This document shows, one piece after another, positions 29,062 through 39,223 of a DNA stretch of 64,000 nt. Within the stretch, counting starts at the first letter, position 1. The number at the start of each line of letters is the position of its first letter. The notes beneath the pieces are model-generated. The model was not told where the DNA came from, did no database searches, and saw only the letters and a list, made by a program, of their open reading frames with translations. The position numbers were made by a program, and so were the translations under genes. This stretch comes from Planctomycetota bacterium (lineage in GTDB: Bacteria > Planctomycetota > PLA2 > JAEUHO01): assembly GCA_029259775.1 (NCBI GenBank), contig JAJDEN010000020.1, positions 254,352-318,351 on the forward strand, in the 5' to 3' direction.

Positions 29062-32000
29062 GTGGCTGATTCCAATCCTGGCGGTACCTCTGCAGGCGCC
29101 CGACTTCACCTCGCCTGGGTGTTCGTCGCGGTGCTCGGGCTCCTCCTGCTGACTGCAGGACACACGCGCGCGGAGGACGAAGCCAGGGGCGGGAGCACGC
29201 CGAAGAAGCCGACGACGGTCGAAACGGGCACACGGGCTGTTCTCGACGCGCTGACCCAGGGTGACGCCGACGCCCTGCGGGCCCTGGCAGATCTCGATGT
29301 GGACGAGCCGCGCCCCCTATGGCTGATCGCATGGCTGCTCTGCGAACGCGGCCAGCACGCCGCTGCCACGCAGCTCGCTGCGGCCGTGGACGGACCGCAT
29401 GTCAAGGGCATCGCGGCCTACGTCGCCTCCCGCGCGACGGAGAAGCCAGATGCCGAGCGCCTGGCCTTCGTACTAGAGCTCGTGCGCGCTATCGAAGCCA
29501 ATGATGAGTCCTCGGTGAAGGCCCTTCTGAAGAAGGCAGCACCTCCAGGCGATGCCGTCGCAACGATCTACATCGATCGCATGCAGGCATGGCTCGCACG
29601 CCAGGGCGACGACGTAGAGGCCAGTGTTGCGGCGACCTTGGCGGTCGCTCGCCGTGCACGCGAGCTCGGCTGGCTGAGCTTGGCCCTCGGCGAGAGAGAG
29701 CAGGCCTTCCTCCGGCTGCATGCCGAGCGGTCGAAGGAACCTGCGCACGTCGTTGCTCTCGAGAACGTCGCGCTTGCCACGCAGATGGGAGGACGTCGTC
29801 GCCAGGTGAACGCCTTGCGCCACCTGTCCAAGGCTGCCGTAGCCCGGGGCGATAGCGAGGGTGCGCGGGACGCCGCGCAGAAGGCGGTGGAGCTCGCAAC
29901 GAAGGGAACCGACACGGAGGGACTGGCCTTCTCCCTGATGGACCTGGCCGACGTCCTCACGCACGCCGGCAGCTGGGATCAGGTTGACCAACACCTCATC
30001 GCCGCGCGTCGCATCTTCGAGGAGCGCAAGGCCCAGCGCTGGATCGCATGGTGCCACTTGCGCCTCGCGGACATGGCCATCCGGAGGTCTCGAACGAAGC
30101 AGGCAGAAACGGGAGCCAGCAAGGCGCTCAAGATCGGCATGGCAACCAAGGACCGCGACGTGGTCGGATCCTCGTACATGCGGCTGGGCGAGGTCCATTG
30201 GTCACGCGAGGATCGGCCGGGTGCGCTCAAGGCGTTCGAGCGGGCCAAGGCGCAGTTCGAGAAACTCGGCGCCCGCTCGAAGCAGGCGGTGGTCCTCCGA
30301 CGCATCGCGGCCATCCACGCAGCCCAGGGCGCGGTGGGCCGCGCGCGTGCGGGCCTGCGCGCCGCGATCGAGATCCATCGCGCGGAGCACGACGCGCGAC
30401 TCGAGGCGTGGGCGCTGTACGACTTGGCCTACCTCGAGCGTTCGGTACATCAGTTTCCCAAGGCACTCCCGCTGGCGAAGCGCGCCCTGGTCCTCGCGCG
30501 CAAGGCGGGCGAGCTCGACCTGCTCGCCCGGAGCGCATCCATCGTCGCGAATCTGCACGATGACTTGGGGGACTACGCCGCGGCCGTGATCGGCCATCGG
30601 GAGTCCCTGGCCCACTTCCGTACGCTGGGGTCGCAGTGGGGCATCGTACTCAAGCTGCAATGCCTCGGCGTCAGCCTGGGCAAGCAGGGCGAACTCGAGG
30701 CGTCCATCGACCGCTATCGGCAAGCACTGGCTTTCGCTACAGAGCGTGGCCTGACCAAGTACGTGGTGACGACCGCGTCGATGCTCGCGCGAACGCTCGT
30801 CGAACACGCCCGGCGCGACGAGGCCGAGCCCTACATGGAGCAAGCAGGTTCCGCGCTCGCGGCGACGAAGGACACGAACGCCGTACTCGAGGGGACGCGC
30901 GTGCTCGGCACGCTGCTGAAGGACGTGGCGCGGTACGCGGCGGCGGAAGAGGTTGCCCTGCGCGGCGCGAAGGTCGCTGAGGCCGCGCAACGGCCGCTCG
31001 AACATGCGCACCTGCAAGAGTTGCTGGGCCACATTCGGGGCGGCCGAGGGGATCTCACCGGGTCCCTGCGTGCCCGCCGACGCGCGCTCGCGCTCTTCGA
31101 CGGCCTCGGCCACGAGGCTGGCATTGGGGTCTCGCTCGAGAACCTCGCCCGTGCACTATGGAACCGCGGAGACCTCCCGAAGGCCCGCAAGCGCTACGAG
31201 CAAGCGGCGGCCCAGTACCGCAAGCAGGGAGCTGAGAAGCGCTACGTCGCTCTCCTACCCATCCTCGCGGACATCCGCGGCCAGTTGGGTGACGCGAAGG
31301 GGGCCCGCGCGTTCAGTGCGCGCGCCCTGCGGATGGCCCAGAAGCTCGGTGACCCCGAGACCCTGGCGCTCGTGGAGGCCGAGCTCGGACGGATTGCCGC
31401 CCATCGGGGCGACACGAAGACGGCGCGCCCCCTCCTCGAACGCGCGCTGGCCTACCGACAGAGCAAGGGTCTCGATCATGCGTCGCTATCGCTGCTGAAG
31501 AGCCTGGCCTCGCTACGTCGCAAGGAAGGTGCCTGGCGCGCCGCCAAGAGGGACCTCCGCCTCCTGCTTGCACACTCGCGCAAGCTTGGAGCGAAGCAGA
31601 TGACCCTCCTCACGCGGCTCGAGCTCGCGGAGATTGCTCTCGTCCACGAGCTGCAGCATGCGGAGGTTGCCGTCCACGCGGCCGCGGCGGTCGAGCTGGC
31701 CAAGGCAACAGGTTCGCCGGCGGGCCTCATTCGAGCTCTCCGCCTCCAGGCTTCCAGCCAGTGGGAACTGCGAGAACACGACGCCGCGCTGCGGACCCTG
31801 GATCGCGCCATCCGCGCCGCGCGCCGCCTCAGGCACCCGGGCACGCTTGTGTCCGTGCTTCGGCGCGCGGCCCATCTGAGACTGATCCGGGGCGAGCCCG
31901 AGCGCGCCCTGGCCTTCGCCCAGGAGGGCCTCCAGGCGATGACGTCCGACTTCCGGGGACAGAGCGACGCACGGGCCGCGGAGCTGCGGGCGCAGAACAG

Positions 32001-33363
32001 TGACACCTTCGCGCTGGGCGCACTGGCAGCGATGCAGCTGGGCGATCCTGCGGAGGCCGTGCAGTTCCTCGAGAGCGGACGCGCGGGCGCGCTGCTCGAG
32101 GCGCTGGACTCCAAGGATGTGCTGCGAGGCGAACAGCTCCCAGAGCTGCTCAGGGCTCTGGATCGTTCCACGCGCGAGCGTCTCGCCGTCGCCCGTAGCG
32201 ACTACGAATCAGCCTTGAAGCGTCGCAACCACCCTGCCATACGTGCCGCATCGAGGACACTCGACGCGGCGCAGGACGCGCGTCAGGCCCTCGTGGGCCG
32301 CATCCAACGAGACGTGAAGCAGCAGGCGGACTTGCTCTACCCGCATCCGGAGACGCTGGAAGCGATGCAAGGTGCGCTGGCCGACGGTGAGGCGCTCGTG
32401 ATCATCGGGTTCTGCCTCAACAGCGCCGTCGCGGTCGTCGTGGAGAAGGAGACCGAGCGCGTCGCCGATCTGGGGACAGCGGAACACCTCAGGTCCGCTC
32501 TCGCTCGGTTCGAGGCGCACGACGTGGACGCGAAGACGAAGGAGGCCAGGGCAGCGCTCCGGGCACGCCTCATCGCTCCGCTGAAGCTCCCGGCCTCCGT
32601 GAAGCGCGTCATCATCTCGCCGGAGGGCCCCCTCTGCTTCGCACCCTTCGGCGCGTTGCTGGATCGCCCGATCACCCTCGTGCCCTCGGGGACCACCTGG
32701 CTCCGGCTGCTCGAACACGACGGGCCTCGTGGAAAGGGCCGTCTCGCCCTCGGAGCACCGGACTACGCAGGGACGAGCGAAGAAGCGCGCGCTCTCTACT
32801 GGGGAACGAGCCCGCTCGTCGCCCTGCCGGAGAGCGGCAAGGAGGCCGGCGCCATTGGGACCAAGGTGCTCCTGGGTCCGAAGGCAACCGAGCAGGGGCT
32901 CCGCGAGGCGCTCGCCGCCCATGAGCGTTGGCAGGCGATCCATCTGGCCTGCCACGCCATGGTCGATCCCGAGCGGCCCGGTTTCTCGGCGCTCGCGCTG
33001 ACGGCCGCCGGAGCGGACGACGGCTTCCTCACGGCGCTCGAAATCGTGCGCATGAAGATTCACGCCGATCTCGTGTCGCTGTCGGCGTGCCAGACGGGTC
33101 GCGGGCAGATCGTGACGGGTGAGGGCATCCTCGGACTCACGCGCGCATTCATGCACGCCGGCGCCCCGAGAGTCCTCTGCTCGTTGTGGAACGTGGATGA
33201 CGACGCGACGCGAGAGCTGATGGTCAAGTTCTACGAACTCTGGGGGAAGGGCGTACCGGCGGCCAAGGCGCTGGCCGCAAGCCAAGCCCACGTGCGCGCC
33301 ACCCCGAAGTGGGAACACCCCTACTACTGGGCGGCCTGGGTGCTCTGGGGACTGCCGCGCTGA
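29062..33363 (+). CDS. TPR-repeat CHAT domain (caspase-like) protein
   Basis: Probable GTG start 29062 with signal/TM; many TPRs; C-terminal 'WQAIHLACHAMVDPE' (His) and 'DLVSLSACQTGRGQIVTGEGILGLTRAFMHAGAPRVLCSLWNVDD' (Cys) CHAT motifs. Confidence 0.92.
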   Translation: MADSNPGGTSAGARLHLAWVFVAVLGLLLLTAGHTRAEDEARGGSTPKKPTTVETGTRAVLDALTQGDADALRALADLDVDEPRPLWLIAWLLCERGQHAAATQLAAAVDGPHVKGIAAYVASRATEKPDAERLAFVLELVRAIEANDESSVKALLKKAAPPGDAVATIYIDRMQAWLARQGDDVEASVAATLAVARRARELGWLSLALGEREQAFLRLHAERSKEPAHVVALENVALATQMGGRRRQVNALRHLSKAAVARGDSEGARDAAQKAVELATKGTDTEGLAFSLMDLADVLTHAGSWDQVDQHLIAARRIFEERKAQRWIAWCHLRLADMAIRRSRTKQAETGASKALKIGMATKDRDVVGSSYMRLGEVHWSREDRPGALKAFERAKAQFEKLGARSKQAVVLRRIAAIHAAQGAVGRARAGLRAAIEIHRAEHDARLEAWALYDLAYLERSVHQFPKALPLAKRALVLARKAGELDLLARSASIVANLHDDLGDYAAAVIGHRESLAHFRTLGSQWGIVLKLQCLGVSLGKQGELEASIDRYRQALAFATERGLTKYVVTTASMLARTLVEHARRDEAEPYMEQAGSALAATKDTNAVLEGTRVLGTLLKDVARYAAAEEVALRGAKVAEAAQRPLEHAHLQELLGHIRGGRGDLTGSLRARRRALALFDGLGHEAGIGVSLENLARALWNRGDLPKARKRYEQAAAQYRKQGAEKRYVALLPILADIRGQLGDAKGARAFSARALRMAQKLGDPETLALVEAELGRIAAHRGDTKTARPLLERALAYRQSKGLDHASLSLLKSLASLRRKEGAWRAAKRDLRLLLAHSRKLGAKQMTLLTRLELAEIALVHELQHAEVAVHAAAAVELAKATGSPAGLIRALRLQASSQWELREHDAALRTLDRAIRAARRLRHPGTLVSVLRRAAHLRLIRGEPERALAFAQEGLQAMTSDFRGQSDARAAELRAQNSDTFALGALAAMQLGDPAEAVQFLESGRAGALLEALDSKDVLRGEQLPELLRALDRSTRERLAVARSDYESALKRRNHPAIRAASRTLDAAQDARQALVGRIQRDVKQQADLLYPHPETLEAMQGALADGEALVIIGFCLNSAVAVVVEKETERVADLGTAEHLRSALARFEAHDVDAKTKEARAALRARLIAPLKLPASVKRVIISPEGPLCFAPFGALLDRPITLVPSGTTWLRLLEHDGPRGKGRLALGAPDYAGTSEEARALYWGTSPLVALPESGKEAGAIGTKVLLGPKATEQGLREALAAHERWQAIHLACHAMVDPERPGFSALALTAAGADDGFLTALEIVRMKIHADLVSLSACQTGRGQIVTGEGILGLTRAFMHAGAPRVLCSLWNVDDDATRELMVKFYELWGKGVPAAKALAASQAHVRATPKWEHPYYWAAWVLWGLPR

Positions 33364-33377
33364 GCCGACATCCCTGG

Positions 33378-34439
33378 CTACTTGATGGGTACGTCCTTGA
33401 ACAGCTTCTCGAATCGCTTGTCCTTGCGGAACGCTGCGAGGCTCGCGTCGATGCGCGACTGCTTGCGCAACTCGCCGAAGTCCCAGGCGTCGCCTTCGAA
33501 GGCCTTCCGCAGTGCGGCGTGGGCCTTGTCCATGTCGCCGGACAATGAGAAGTTGCAGGCGCGGTTGTACTGGACGTTGGCTTTGGACAGGTCGGGATCC
33601 CCTGTCTTCTCGGCGAGCGCCAGAGCCTTGGTGAAGTAGCTCTCTGCCTTCTTCGCGTCGCGCAATACCCCGTACATGATGCCAAGCCGCGTCGCCAAGG
33701 AGCACGTCTCGTCCTCGTCAAGGCCGCTCTTCGCCCCCTTGGCTTCGAGGCCGAGGAGAATCTCCAGGCCGACCTTCGGAAGCTGAACGCCTGGGTCGAT
33801 GTACATGAGAGAAGCCACAAGCATGTGCGCAGGATCGTTCGGCGCCCCGCCCTCGTCAGCGGCAACGATATGGGCCATCGCGTAGGCTGTCTTCTTGGCG
33901 TCGACCCTCAAGCCGTGGATCACCGCCTTGAGCGCGGCCAAGGATGAGTCGGTCCTCTCCTTGGCCGTCGCGCGGACGGTGAAGATCTGGTGCTTTCGCA
34001 TGTACCAGGCCTCGGCCACGTGGCGCTCGAACCCAGCAAGGCTCTTGGTTACGTAGGAGACCCACGGGCGCGGGTCCTTGCCGTGCTCAAGTTCACTGGG
34101 CTTCTTCGGCGCCTTCTCGGCGTCCTGAAGGACGCGCTTCTGTACGTCAGCGGCGGTCTTGAACTTTGCCGTCACGCTGACCGAGACCACGACATCGAGG
34201 CCGGCATCGGCCGTCGCCGCCATCAACACCATGGGCCGCAGCTTGCCCGCCATCGCCTGCAGGCCCTTCACTTCGAGCCGCAAGCCGAAGTACTCGTCGA
34301 CGAAGACTCCCTTCTCGACGCCGCGCTTCAGCTTGGCGTCACCGGCGGTGGTCGGGAGCGCGTGCGACGCGAACAGCGGGAGCAGCAAGCTGGTGATCAG
34401 AAGCGCACGGCACGGCATGGGCAGACTCTCGCTCGACAC
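33378..34439 (-). CDS. Secreted hypothetical protein with TPR-like C-terminus
   Basis: Signal peptide 'ALLITSLLLPLFASHALPTTAG'; repeat-like C-terminus. Confidence 0.55.
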   Translation of the reverse strand: MSSESLPMPCRALLITSLLLPLFASHALPTTAGDAKLKRGVEKGVFVDEYFGLRLEVKGLQAMAGKLRPMVLMAATADAGLDVVVSVSVTAKFKTAADVQKRVLQDAEKAPKKPSELEHGKDPRPWVSYVTKSLAGFERHVAEAWYMRKHQIFTVRATAKERTDSSLAALKAVIHGLRVDAKKTAYAMAHIVAADEGGAPNDPAHMLVASLMYIDPGVQLPKVGLEILLGLEAKGAKSGLDEDETCSLATRLGIMYGVLRDAKKAESYFTKALALAEKTGDPDLSKANVQYNRACNFSLSGDMDKAHAALRKAFEGDAWDFGELRKQSRIDASLAAFRKDKRFEKLFKDVPIK

Positions 34440-34544
34440 GTTGGGGGGACCACCCCCCGTGAGAGCGTAGAAGCTAGCAGCATGCGCCGCACCAGGTCGA
34501 GCCGCGAGGCCCGACGCGCCACCGCGGCACGAGGCGTAGCGGGA

Positions 34545-35342
34545 CTACTGGCCCGTGTAGTCGGGCTTGCGCTTCTCGAGGAAGGCGTTGAGACCCTCGC
34601 GCATGTCGCTCGTGCTCGAGATGATCCCGAAGAGATCGCACTCGATGCGCAAGCCCTCTTCGAGGGTCGTCTCGCTGCCGCGCAGCACGGCCTCGGTGGC
34701 CATGGCAAGGGCGAGCGGACCGTTGCCAAGCATCGCGCTGGCGAGCTTCTCGGTCGTCGCACGCAGTTCGGCTGCGGGCGCGACGCGATTGACCAGACCG
34801 AAGAGCAGCGCCGTCTCGGGCGAGATCGGCCGGCCGGTCAGGATCATCTCCAGCGCACGGCCGCGCCCGACGATCCGAGGCAGGCGCTGCGTGCCGCCGT
34901 AGCCGGGGATGATCGAGAGACCGACCTCGGGGAGACCGATCTTGGTCTCGGCCGCGAGGGTCCGGACGTGGCAGGCCAGGGCGAGCTCGAGGCCCCCACC
35001 GAAGGCGTAGCCATTGATCATCGCGATCACGGGCTTGCCCAGGTTCTCGATGTTGGCGAGCACGGCCTGGCCGCGGAGCGACTTCGCCTTGCCGCCCCGC
35101 ACGGTCTGCGTGGCGAGCTCGCCGATGTCGGCGCCGGCCACGAAGGCCTTCTCGCCGGCACCGGTGAGGATGACCACGCCGCAGTCCGCGTCGGCCTTCG
35201 CGTGGGCGAAGGCCGCGTCGATCTGGGCCATGACCTCGTCGTTGAGCGCGTTCAGCTTGTCCGGGCGGTTCACCGTGATCGTCGCCAAGCGGTTCTCGCA
35301 GGCGTACGTGACGAACTCGAGATCGGGCATGGCTGTCGTCAT
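34545..35342 (-). CDS. Enoyl-CoA hydratase/isomerase family protein
   Basis: 'ITVNRPDKLNALNDEVMAQID', 'AFVAGADIGELA', 'AMINGYAFGGGLELALACHVR', 'GLPEVGLSIIPGYGGTQRLPRIVG'. Confidence 0.95.
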   Translation of the reverse strand: MTTAMPDLEFVTYACENRLATITVNRPDKLNALNDEVMAQIDAAFAHAKADADCGVVILTGAGEKAFVAGADIGELATQTVRGGKAKSLRGQAVLANIENLGKPVIAMINGYAFGGGLELALACHVRTLAAETKIGLPEVGLSIIPGYGGTQRLPRIVGRGRALEMILTGRPISPETALLFGLVNRVAPAAELRATTEKLASAMLGNGPLALAMATEAVLRGSETTLEEGLRIECDLFGIISSTSDMREGLNAFLEKRKPDYTGQ

Positions 35343-35379
35343 GGCGGGGTCCTTCCGGAAGCTGGTGGCGGGCGCGCGA

Positions 35380-36237
35380 CTACTTGCGGGCGTAGTCGTA
35401 GAAGCCGCGGCCTGACTTCATGCCGTTACGGCCCGAAGCGACGAGGCGGCGCAGCATCGGCGGCGCGGAGTAACGGAACTCCTTGAACTCGTGGAACATG
35501 ATGTCCGCGATGTAGAGCGTCGTGTCCAGGCCGACGAAGTCGAGCAACTGCAGCGGGCCCATCGGGTGACCGCAGCCGAGCTTCATGCCCGCGTCGATGT
35601 CCTCCGCCGTGGCGACGCCCGCCTCGAGCGCGCGAATGCTGTCGAGCAGGTACGGCACGAGCAGGAGGTTGACGACGAAGCCGGGCGAGTCCTTCGCGCG
35701 AACGACGACCTTGCCGACCTTCTCACCGAAGGCGCACGCGGCATCGAACACGTCGGCGCTGGTCTCGAGCGTCCGGACGACCTCGACCAGCTTCATGAGC
35801 GGGACGGGGTTGAAGAAGTGCAGGCCCACGAAGTTCTGCCCGCGATTCGTGGCGGACGCCATGTCACCGACGGCGAGCGACGAGGTGTTGGTCGCGAAGA
35901 TCGTGTGCGCGGGGCAGATCGTGTCGAGCGCGGCGAACAGTTCGCGCTTGATCTCGAGGTTCTCGATGATGGCCTCGACGACGAGGTCGCACGCGGCAAA
36001 GCCGCTCAGCTCGGTCGTGAAGGAGATGCGGCCCATGACCGCGTCCTTGTCCTCCTGGGACAGCTTGCCCTTCTCGACGGCCTTGCCGAGGAACTTGTCG
36101 ATCTTGCCCTGACCCTTGTCGCACTGGGCCTGATCGACCTCACGCACGACCACGTCGCAACCCGCCTGGGCCGCGATCTGCGCGATGCCCGAGCCCATGA
36201 GTCCGCAACCGACGACGCCGACCTTGTTGATGTCCAT
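35380..36237 (-). CDS. 3-hydroxybutyryl-CoA / 3-hydroxyacyl-CoA dehydrogenase
   Basis: 'VGVVGCGLMGSGIAQIAAQAGCDVVVREVD', 'FVGLHFFNPVPLMKLVEVV', 'KLGCGHPMGPLQLLDFVGLDT'. Confidence 0.95.
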   Translation of the reverse strand: MDINKVGVVGCGLMGSGIAQIAAQAGCDVVVREVDQAQCDKGQGKIDKFLGKAVEKGKLSQEDKDAVMGRISFTTELSGFAACDLVVEAIIENLEIKRELFAALDTICPAHTIFATNTSSLAVGDMASATNRGQNFVGLHFFNPVPLMKLVEVVRTLETSADVFDAACAFGEKVGKVVVRAKDSPGFVVNLLLVPYLLDSIRALEAGVATAEDIDAGMKLGCGHPMGPLQLLDFVGLDTTLYIADIMFHEFKEFRYSAPPMLRRLVASGRNGMKSGRGFYDYARK

Positions 36238-36360
36238 AGTGCGCTTCTACCTCTCGACTTCCGTGGGGGCCGCGCATCGTAGGGGCCTCCGGGAAGGGGC
36301 CCAAGCAGACCCAGGGAGGTCGCGCCGTTCCGGGGCTGGTGGCACCAGGAGCCCGGAGGA

Positions 36361-36479
36361 GCGGAGCTTGTCCCCGCCCGAGCGCGTGCTTCCACGTCGG
36401 GACTTACCGGGTAGGGGCGGGGCTTGTCCCCGCCCAACGCATCACGTGACTCGTGGGCGACCACCAGGGTTGCCCCTAC
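36361..36479. repeat. REP-like hairpin units, same family as 19443-19672
   Basis: GTAGGGGCGGGGCTTGTCCCCGCCC (36411-36435) shares sequence with 19648-19672 including the adjacent GGGACTTACC; degenerate copies at 36361 and 36453-36479. Confidence 0.8.
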
Positions 36480-36617
36480 GGGACACGTTGACGTTGACCT
36501 TGCCTTCCACTTCGCCTGGCCATGTCACGCGAGGTTCAACGCGCACGTGGACACGCGCGGCGCTCCGCGCTCACGCGCGGCATGGTCGCCCCTACCCGCA
36601 GCTCCGCGGCAGCGGAG

Positions 36618-36875
36618 CTATTCGAAGCTCTCGCCGGCGAGTTCCTCGAACTCGTCGCGGCTCAGATCGCGCAGCTTCTTGCCCTTGCGCCGGAGCTTCT
36701 CGTTCATGCGCATGACGAGGTCTTGCATGCGCCCGTGCGTCTCTTGCGAGCCGCCGACCAAGCAGAAGTCGTCGCCCTTGGTCACGCGGCTGTGGCCGTC
36801 CTCGTTGTCAAGCCCAACGCCCAGCAGCCCGTCGATGGGCTTGTTCTTCCGGGAGGGGGTACGACGGGTGGCCAT
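36618..36875 (-). CDS. Small hypothetical protein
   Basis: ORF 85 aa from ATG at 36875, 'MATRRTPSRKNKPIDGLLGVGLDNEDGHSRVTKGDDFCLVGGSQETHGRM'. Confidence 0.55.
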   Translation of the reverse strand: MATRRTPSRKNKPIDGLLGVGLDNEDGHSRVTKGDDFCLVGGSQETHGRMQDLVMRMNEKLRRKGKKLRDLSRDEFEELAGESFE

Positions 36876-37172
36876 GGGCGTGGAGGATAGCGATTCTGGA
36901 GAGGTGATCCACCCGTCCGAAACACGAAAAGACCGTCGGATTCCGAGCGTTTGGTGACCGTTCGTGTGAGCCCGATTGCGAGTGGGAAACGGCGTTCCCA
37001 CGGATTGTTGAAAACGTGTACCCGGCTCCCTGCTGAGGTGCCGCTGCGGGCAGGTGGGCCGTCGAGGCGGCCGGCCCGCGCGGCCGGCCGCCTCCCTCGG
37101 AGCGCATCACGAAGCAGGGGGAGGGGTGGATGCGCTCCCCGCGCGTCGACGCCAGGACCTAGACGCCAAGAC

Positions 37173-37373
37173 CTAGTCGTCCCAGTCGCCGTACCAGTCG
37201 TCGTCGTCCCAGTCGTCATCGTCATCGTCATCGTCGAACGCCGAGGCGTCCGTGTGGCAGAACCAGCAGACCCGCCCCAGCGACGCACGCAAGATGCTGT
37301 GGGCGCGCGGCACGTTCTCCTCACACACGGCACACGTGATCGAGTCGTGGGAGGGATCGTCGGCTTCGTACAT
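37173..37373 (-). CDS. Small two-CxxC protein with Asp-rich C-terminal tail
   Basis: 'MYEADDPSHDSITCAVCEENVPRAHSILRASLGRVCWFCHTDASAFDDDDDDDDWDDDDWYGDWDD'. Confidence 0.6.
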   Translation of the reverse strand: MYEADDPSHDSITCAVCEENVPRAHSILRASLGRVCWFCHTDASAFDDDDDDDDWDDDDWYGDWDD

Positions 37374-37609
37374 GGCTGTTCTCCTACTGCGCTCCACGCA
37401 GAGCACGTTTGCCGCGATTGCAAGGTGCGTGCCGAATCCGTCTGGCACGGACCCCCGGCGAACCACCGCGTCCGCGCGGGCTTCGCTGGGGGCAACATGC
37501 CCCGTGGCGAGGCGCAATGCCCCAGCCGTCCCGAGGAGCGCCGCAAGCAGTGGCTGCCGGCGATTGGCCTGAAACGTGCATGCGCGACATGACCTCCTGG
37601 GAGACCGTC

Positions 37610-38371
37610 ATGCGCACAGTGGCTTTCTTGGCAATCACCTTCCTCCTCGTCCTGGCTGTCGGCGCGCCCGCGTCGGCGGAGGGCGGCGCGAAGGGCGAGG
37701 CCCAGGCGCTGATCAAGGCGATCCAAGCCGCGCAGAAGCACCCGGAACGCGAGGGCCTCGACGAGGCCCTCGGCAAGGTGCCCGCCACCCACAACGGCTT
37801 GGAGGACGCTGCGGCGAAGAAGGGCCTGCAGAAGGCGGTGGGCAAGGTCCTCACCGACAAGAAGGCGGGTCAGGCGCGCGCCGAAGCTGCGCGCGTGCTG
37901 GGCCAGCTCGACGACCCCAAGGGTGCATCGAAGGCGTTGACGAAGATCCTGCCGAAGCCGAAGGACAAGGTCGCGGGTCCCGCCCAGCTCGAAGCCCTGA
38001 AGTCGATCGGTCTTCTGGCGCAGGATGCGACGATTCCGCTGCTCCTGAAACTCGTGCAGAAGGGCAAATCGATCGACGCCACCAAGGCAGCGATCGCTGC
38101 CTTGGGCGGGTTCGGCAAGTCGAAGAAGCGCGTCACCGTCTTGACGGAGATCCTCGAGACGATGGGCCGACTCCACGCCGCGGCCGAAGCCGCGGCCCGC
38201 AACCCCAAGGGTGGTGCCGGCGGCAAGCCGTGGGAGGAATTGGGCGAGACCCTGATCTCGACAGCCAACACGCTCACGGGCCAGAAGCACGGCGACGTCA
38301 AGGCGTGGCTCGAGGCCTACAAGACCAACAAGAAGAAGCCGGCGGCGCTGTTCGCGAGCGCCGGCGCCTAG
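37610..38371 (+). CDS. Secreted HEAT-repeat-like protein
   Basis: Signal peptide 'MRTVAFLAITFLLVLAVGAPASA'; alpha-helical repeat composition. Confidence 0.55.
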   Translation: MRTVAFLAITFLLVLAVGAPASAEGGAKGEAQALIKAIQAAQKHPEREGLDEALGKVPATHNGLEDAAAKKGLQKAVGKVLTDKKAGQARAEAARVLGQLDDPKGASKALTKILPKPKDKVAGPAQLEALKSIGLLAQDATIPLLLKLVQKGKSIDATKAAIAALGGFGKSKKRVTVLTEILETMGRLHAAAEAAARNPKGGAGGKPWEELGETLISTANTLTGQKHGDVKAWLEAYKTNKKKPAALFASAGA

Positions 38372-38455
38372 CCCTCCGAACATGCCCCCCCCTGGCGGGC
38401 CGGGGCTAGCATGGAGCCAGGGCCCGGCACCTGACGCCGTGCCCGGAGGCGCTTC

Positions 38456-39223
38456 ATGCCCGAGGATGCGAACAGCCCCGCGGCGGCACCTGCCCCCTCG
38501 CTCCTCGAACTGCAGCGGCGGCTGGCGCAGAGCCAGCGCGTCGCCGCGCTGGGTGCTCTCGTCGGCCGACTCGCCCATGAGCTCGGAACACCACTGCACT
38601 CCATCTCGGGCCACCTGGATCTCGTCCTGGACGAGCCCGACCTGTCGGTGGACGCGCGCCGCCGGCTCGAGATCGTCTCGGGCGAGCTCGGGCGGCTGTC
38701 GGTCCTCATCCGCCGCTACCTGCGACGCCTCCGCGCGCCCGATCCGGAAGCCACGCCGACCGACGTCCGCGCCGTCGTGCACGGCGTCGTCAAGGTCATG
38801 GACCCGCTGCTCCAACGCCGCAAGATCCGGGTGGCGTTCGACCACGGCGAGGGCACAGATGCTCCGCTCGCCTGCGACCGCGAGCAGGTCGAGCAGGTGG
38901 TCGTCAATCTCATCCAGAACGCGTGCGATGCCATGCCTACGGGGGGACATCTCACGGTGCGGACGAGCGCGACGCCGACCGGCCGGACCATCAGCGTGTG
39001 CGACACCGGGGGCGGCGTCTCGCCGGACGGCCTGGAGCATGTCTTCGAGCCCTTCTTCTCGACGAAGGGCGCAGGCAGGGGGACGGGGCTCGGACTCGCC
39101 ATCTGCCGTGAGATTGCCCGCGCGCACGGAGGCGACGTCCTGCTGGACTCGGAGCCGGGTGTCGGCACCGTCGTGACGCTGACCCTCGAGTCCCTCGATC
39201 CGAAGCGGAGGGACCATGCCTAG
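38456..39223 (+). CDS. Sensor histidine kinase (NtrB-like)
   Basis: 'LGALVGRLAHELGTPLHSISGHLDLVL', 'VVNLIQNACDAMPTGG', 'GTGLGLAICREIARAHGGDV'. Confidence 0.92.
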   Translation: MPEDANSPAAAPAPSLLELQRRLAQSQRVAALGALVGRLAHELGTPLHSISGHLDLVLDEPDLSVDARRRLEIVSGELGRLSVLIRRYLRRLRAPDPEATPTDVRAVVHGVVKVMDPLLQRRKIRVAFDHGEGTDAPLACDREQVEQVVVNLIQNACDAMPTGGHLTVRTSATPTGRTISVCDTGGGVSPDGLEHVFEPFFSTKGAGRGTGLGLAICREIARAHGGDVLLDSEPGVGTVVTLTLESLDPKRRDHA

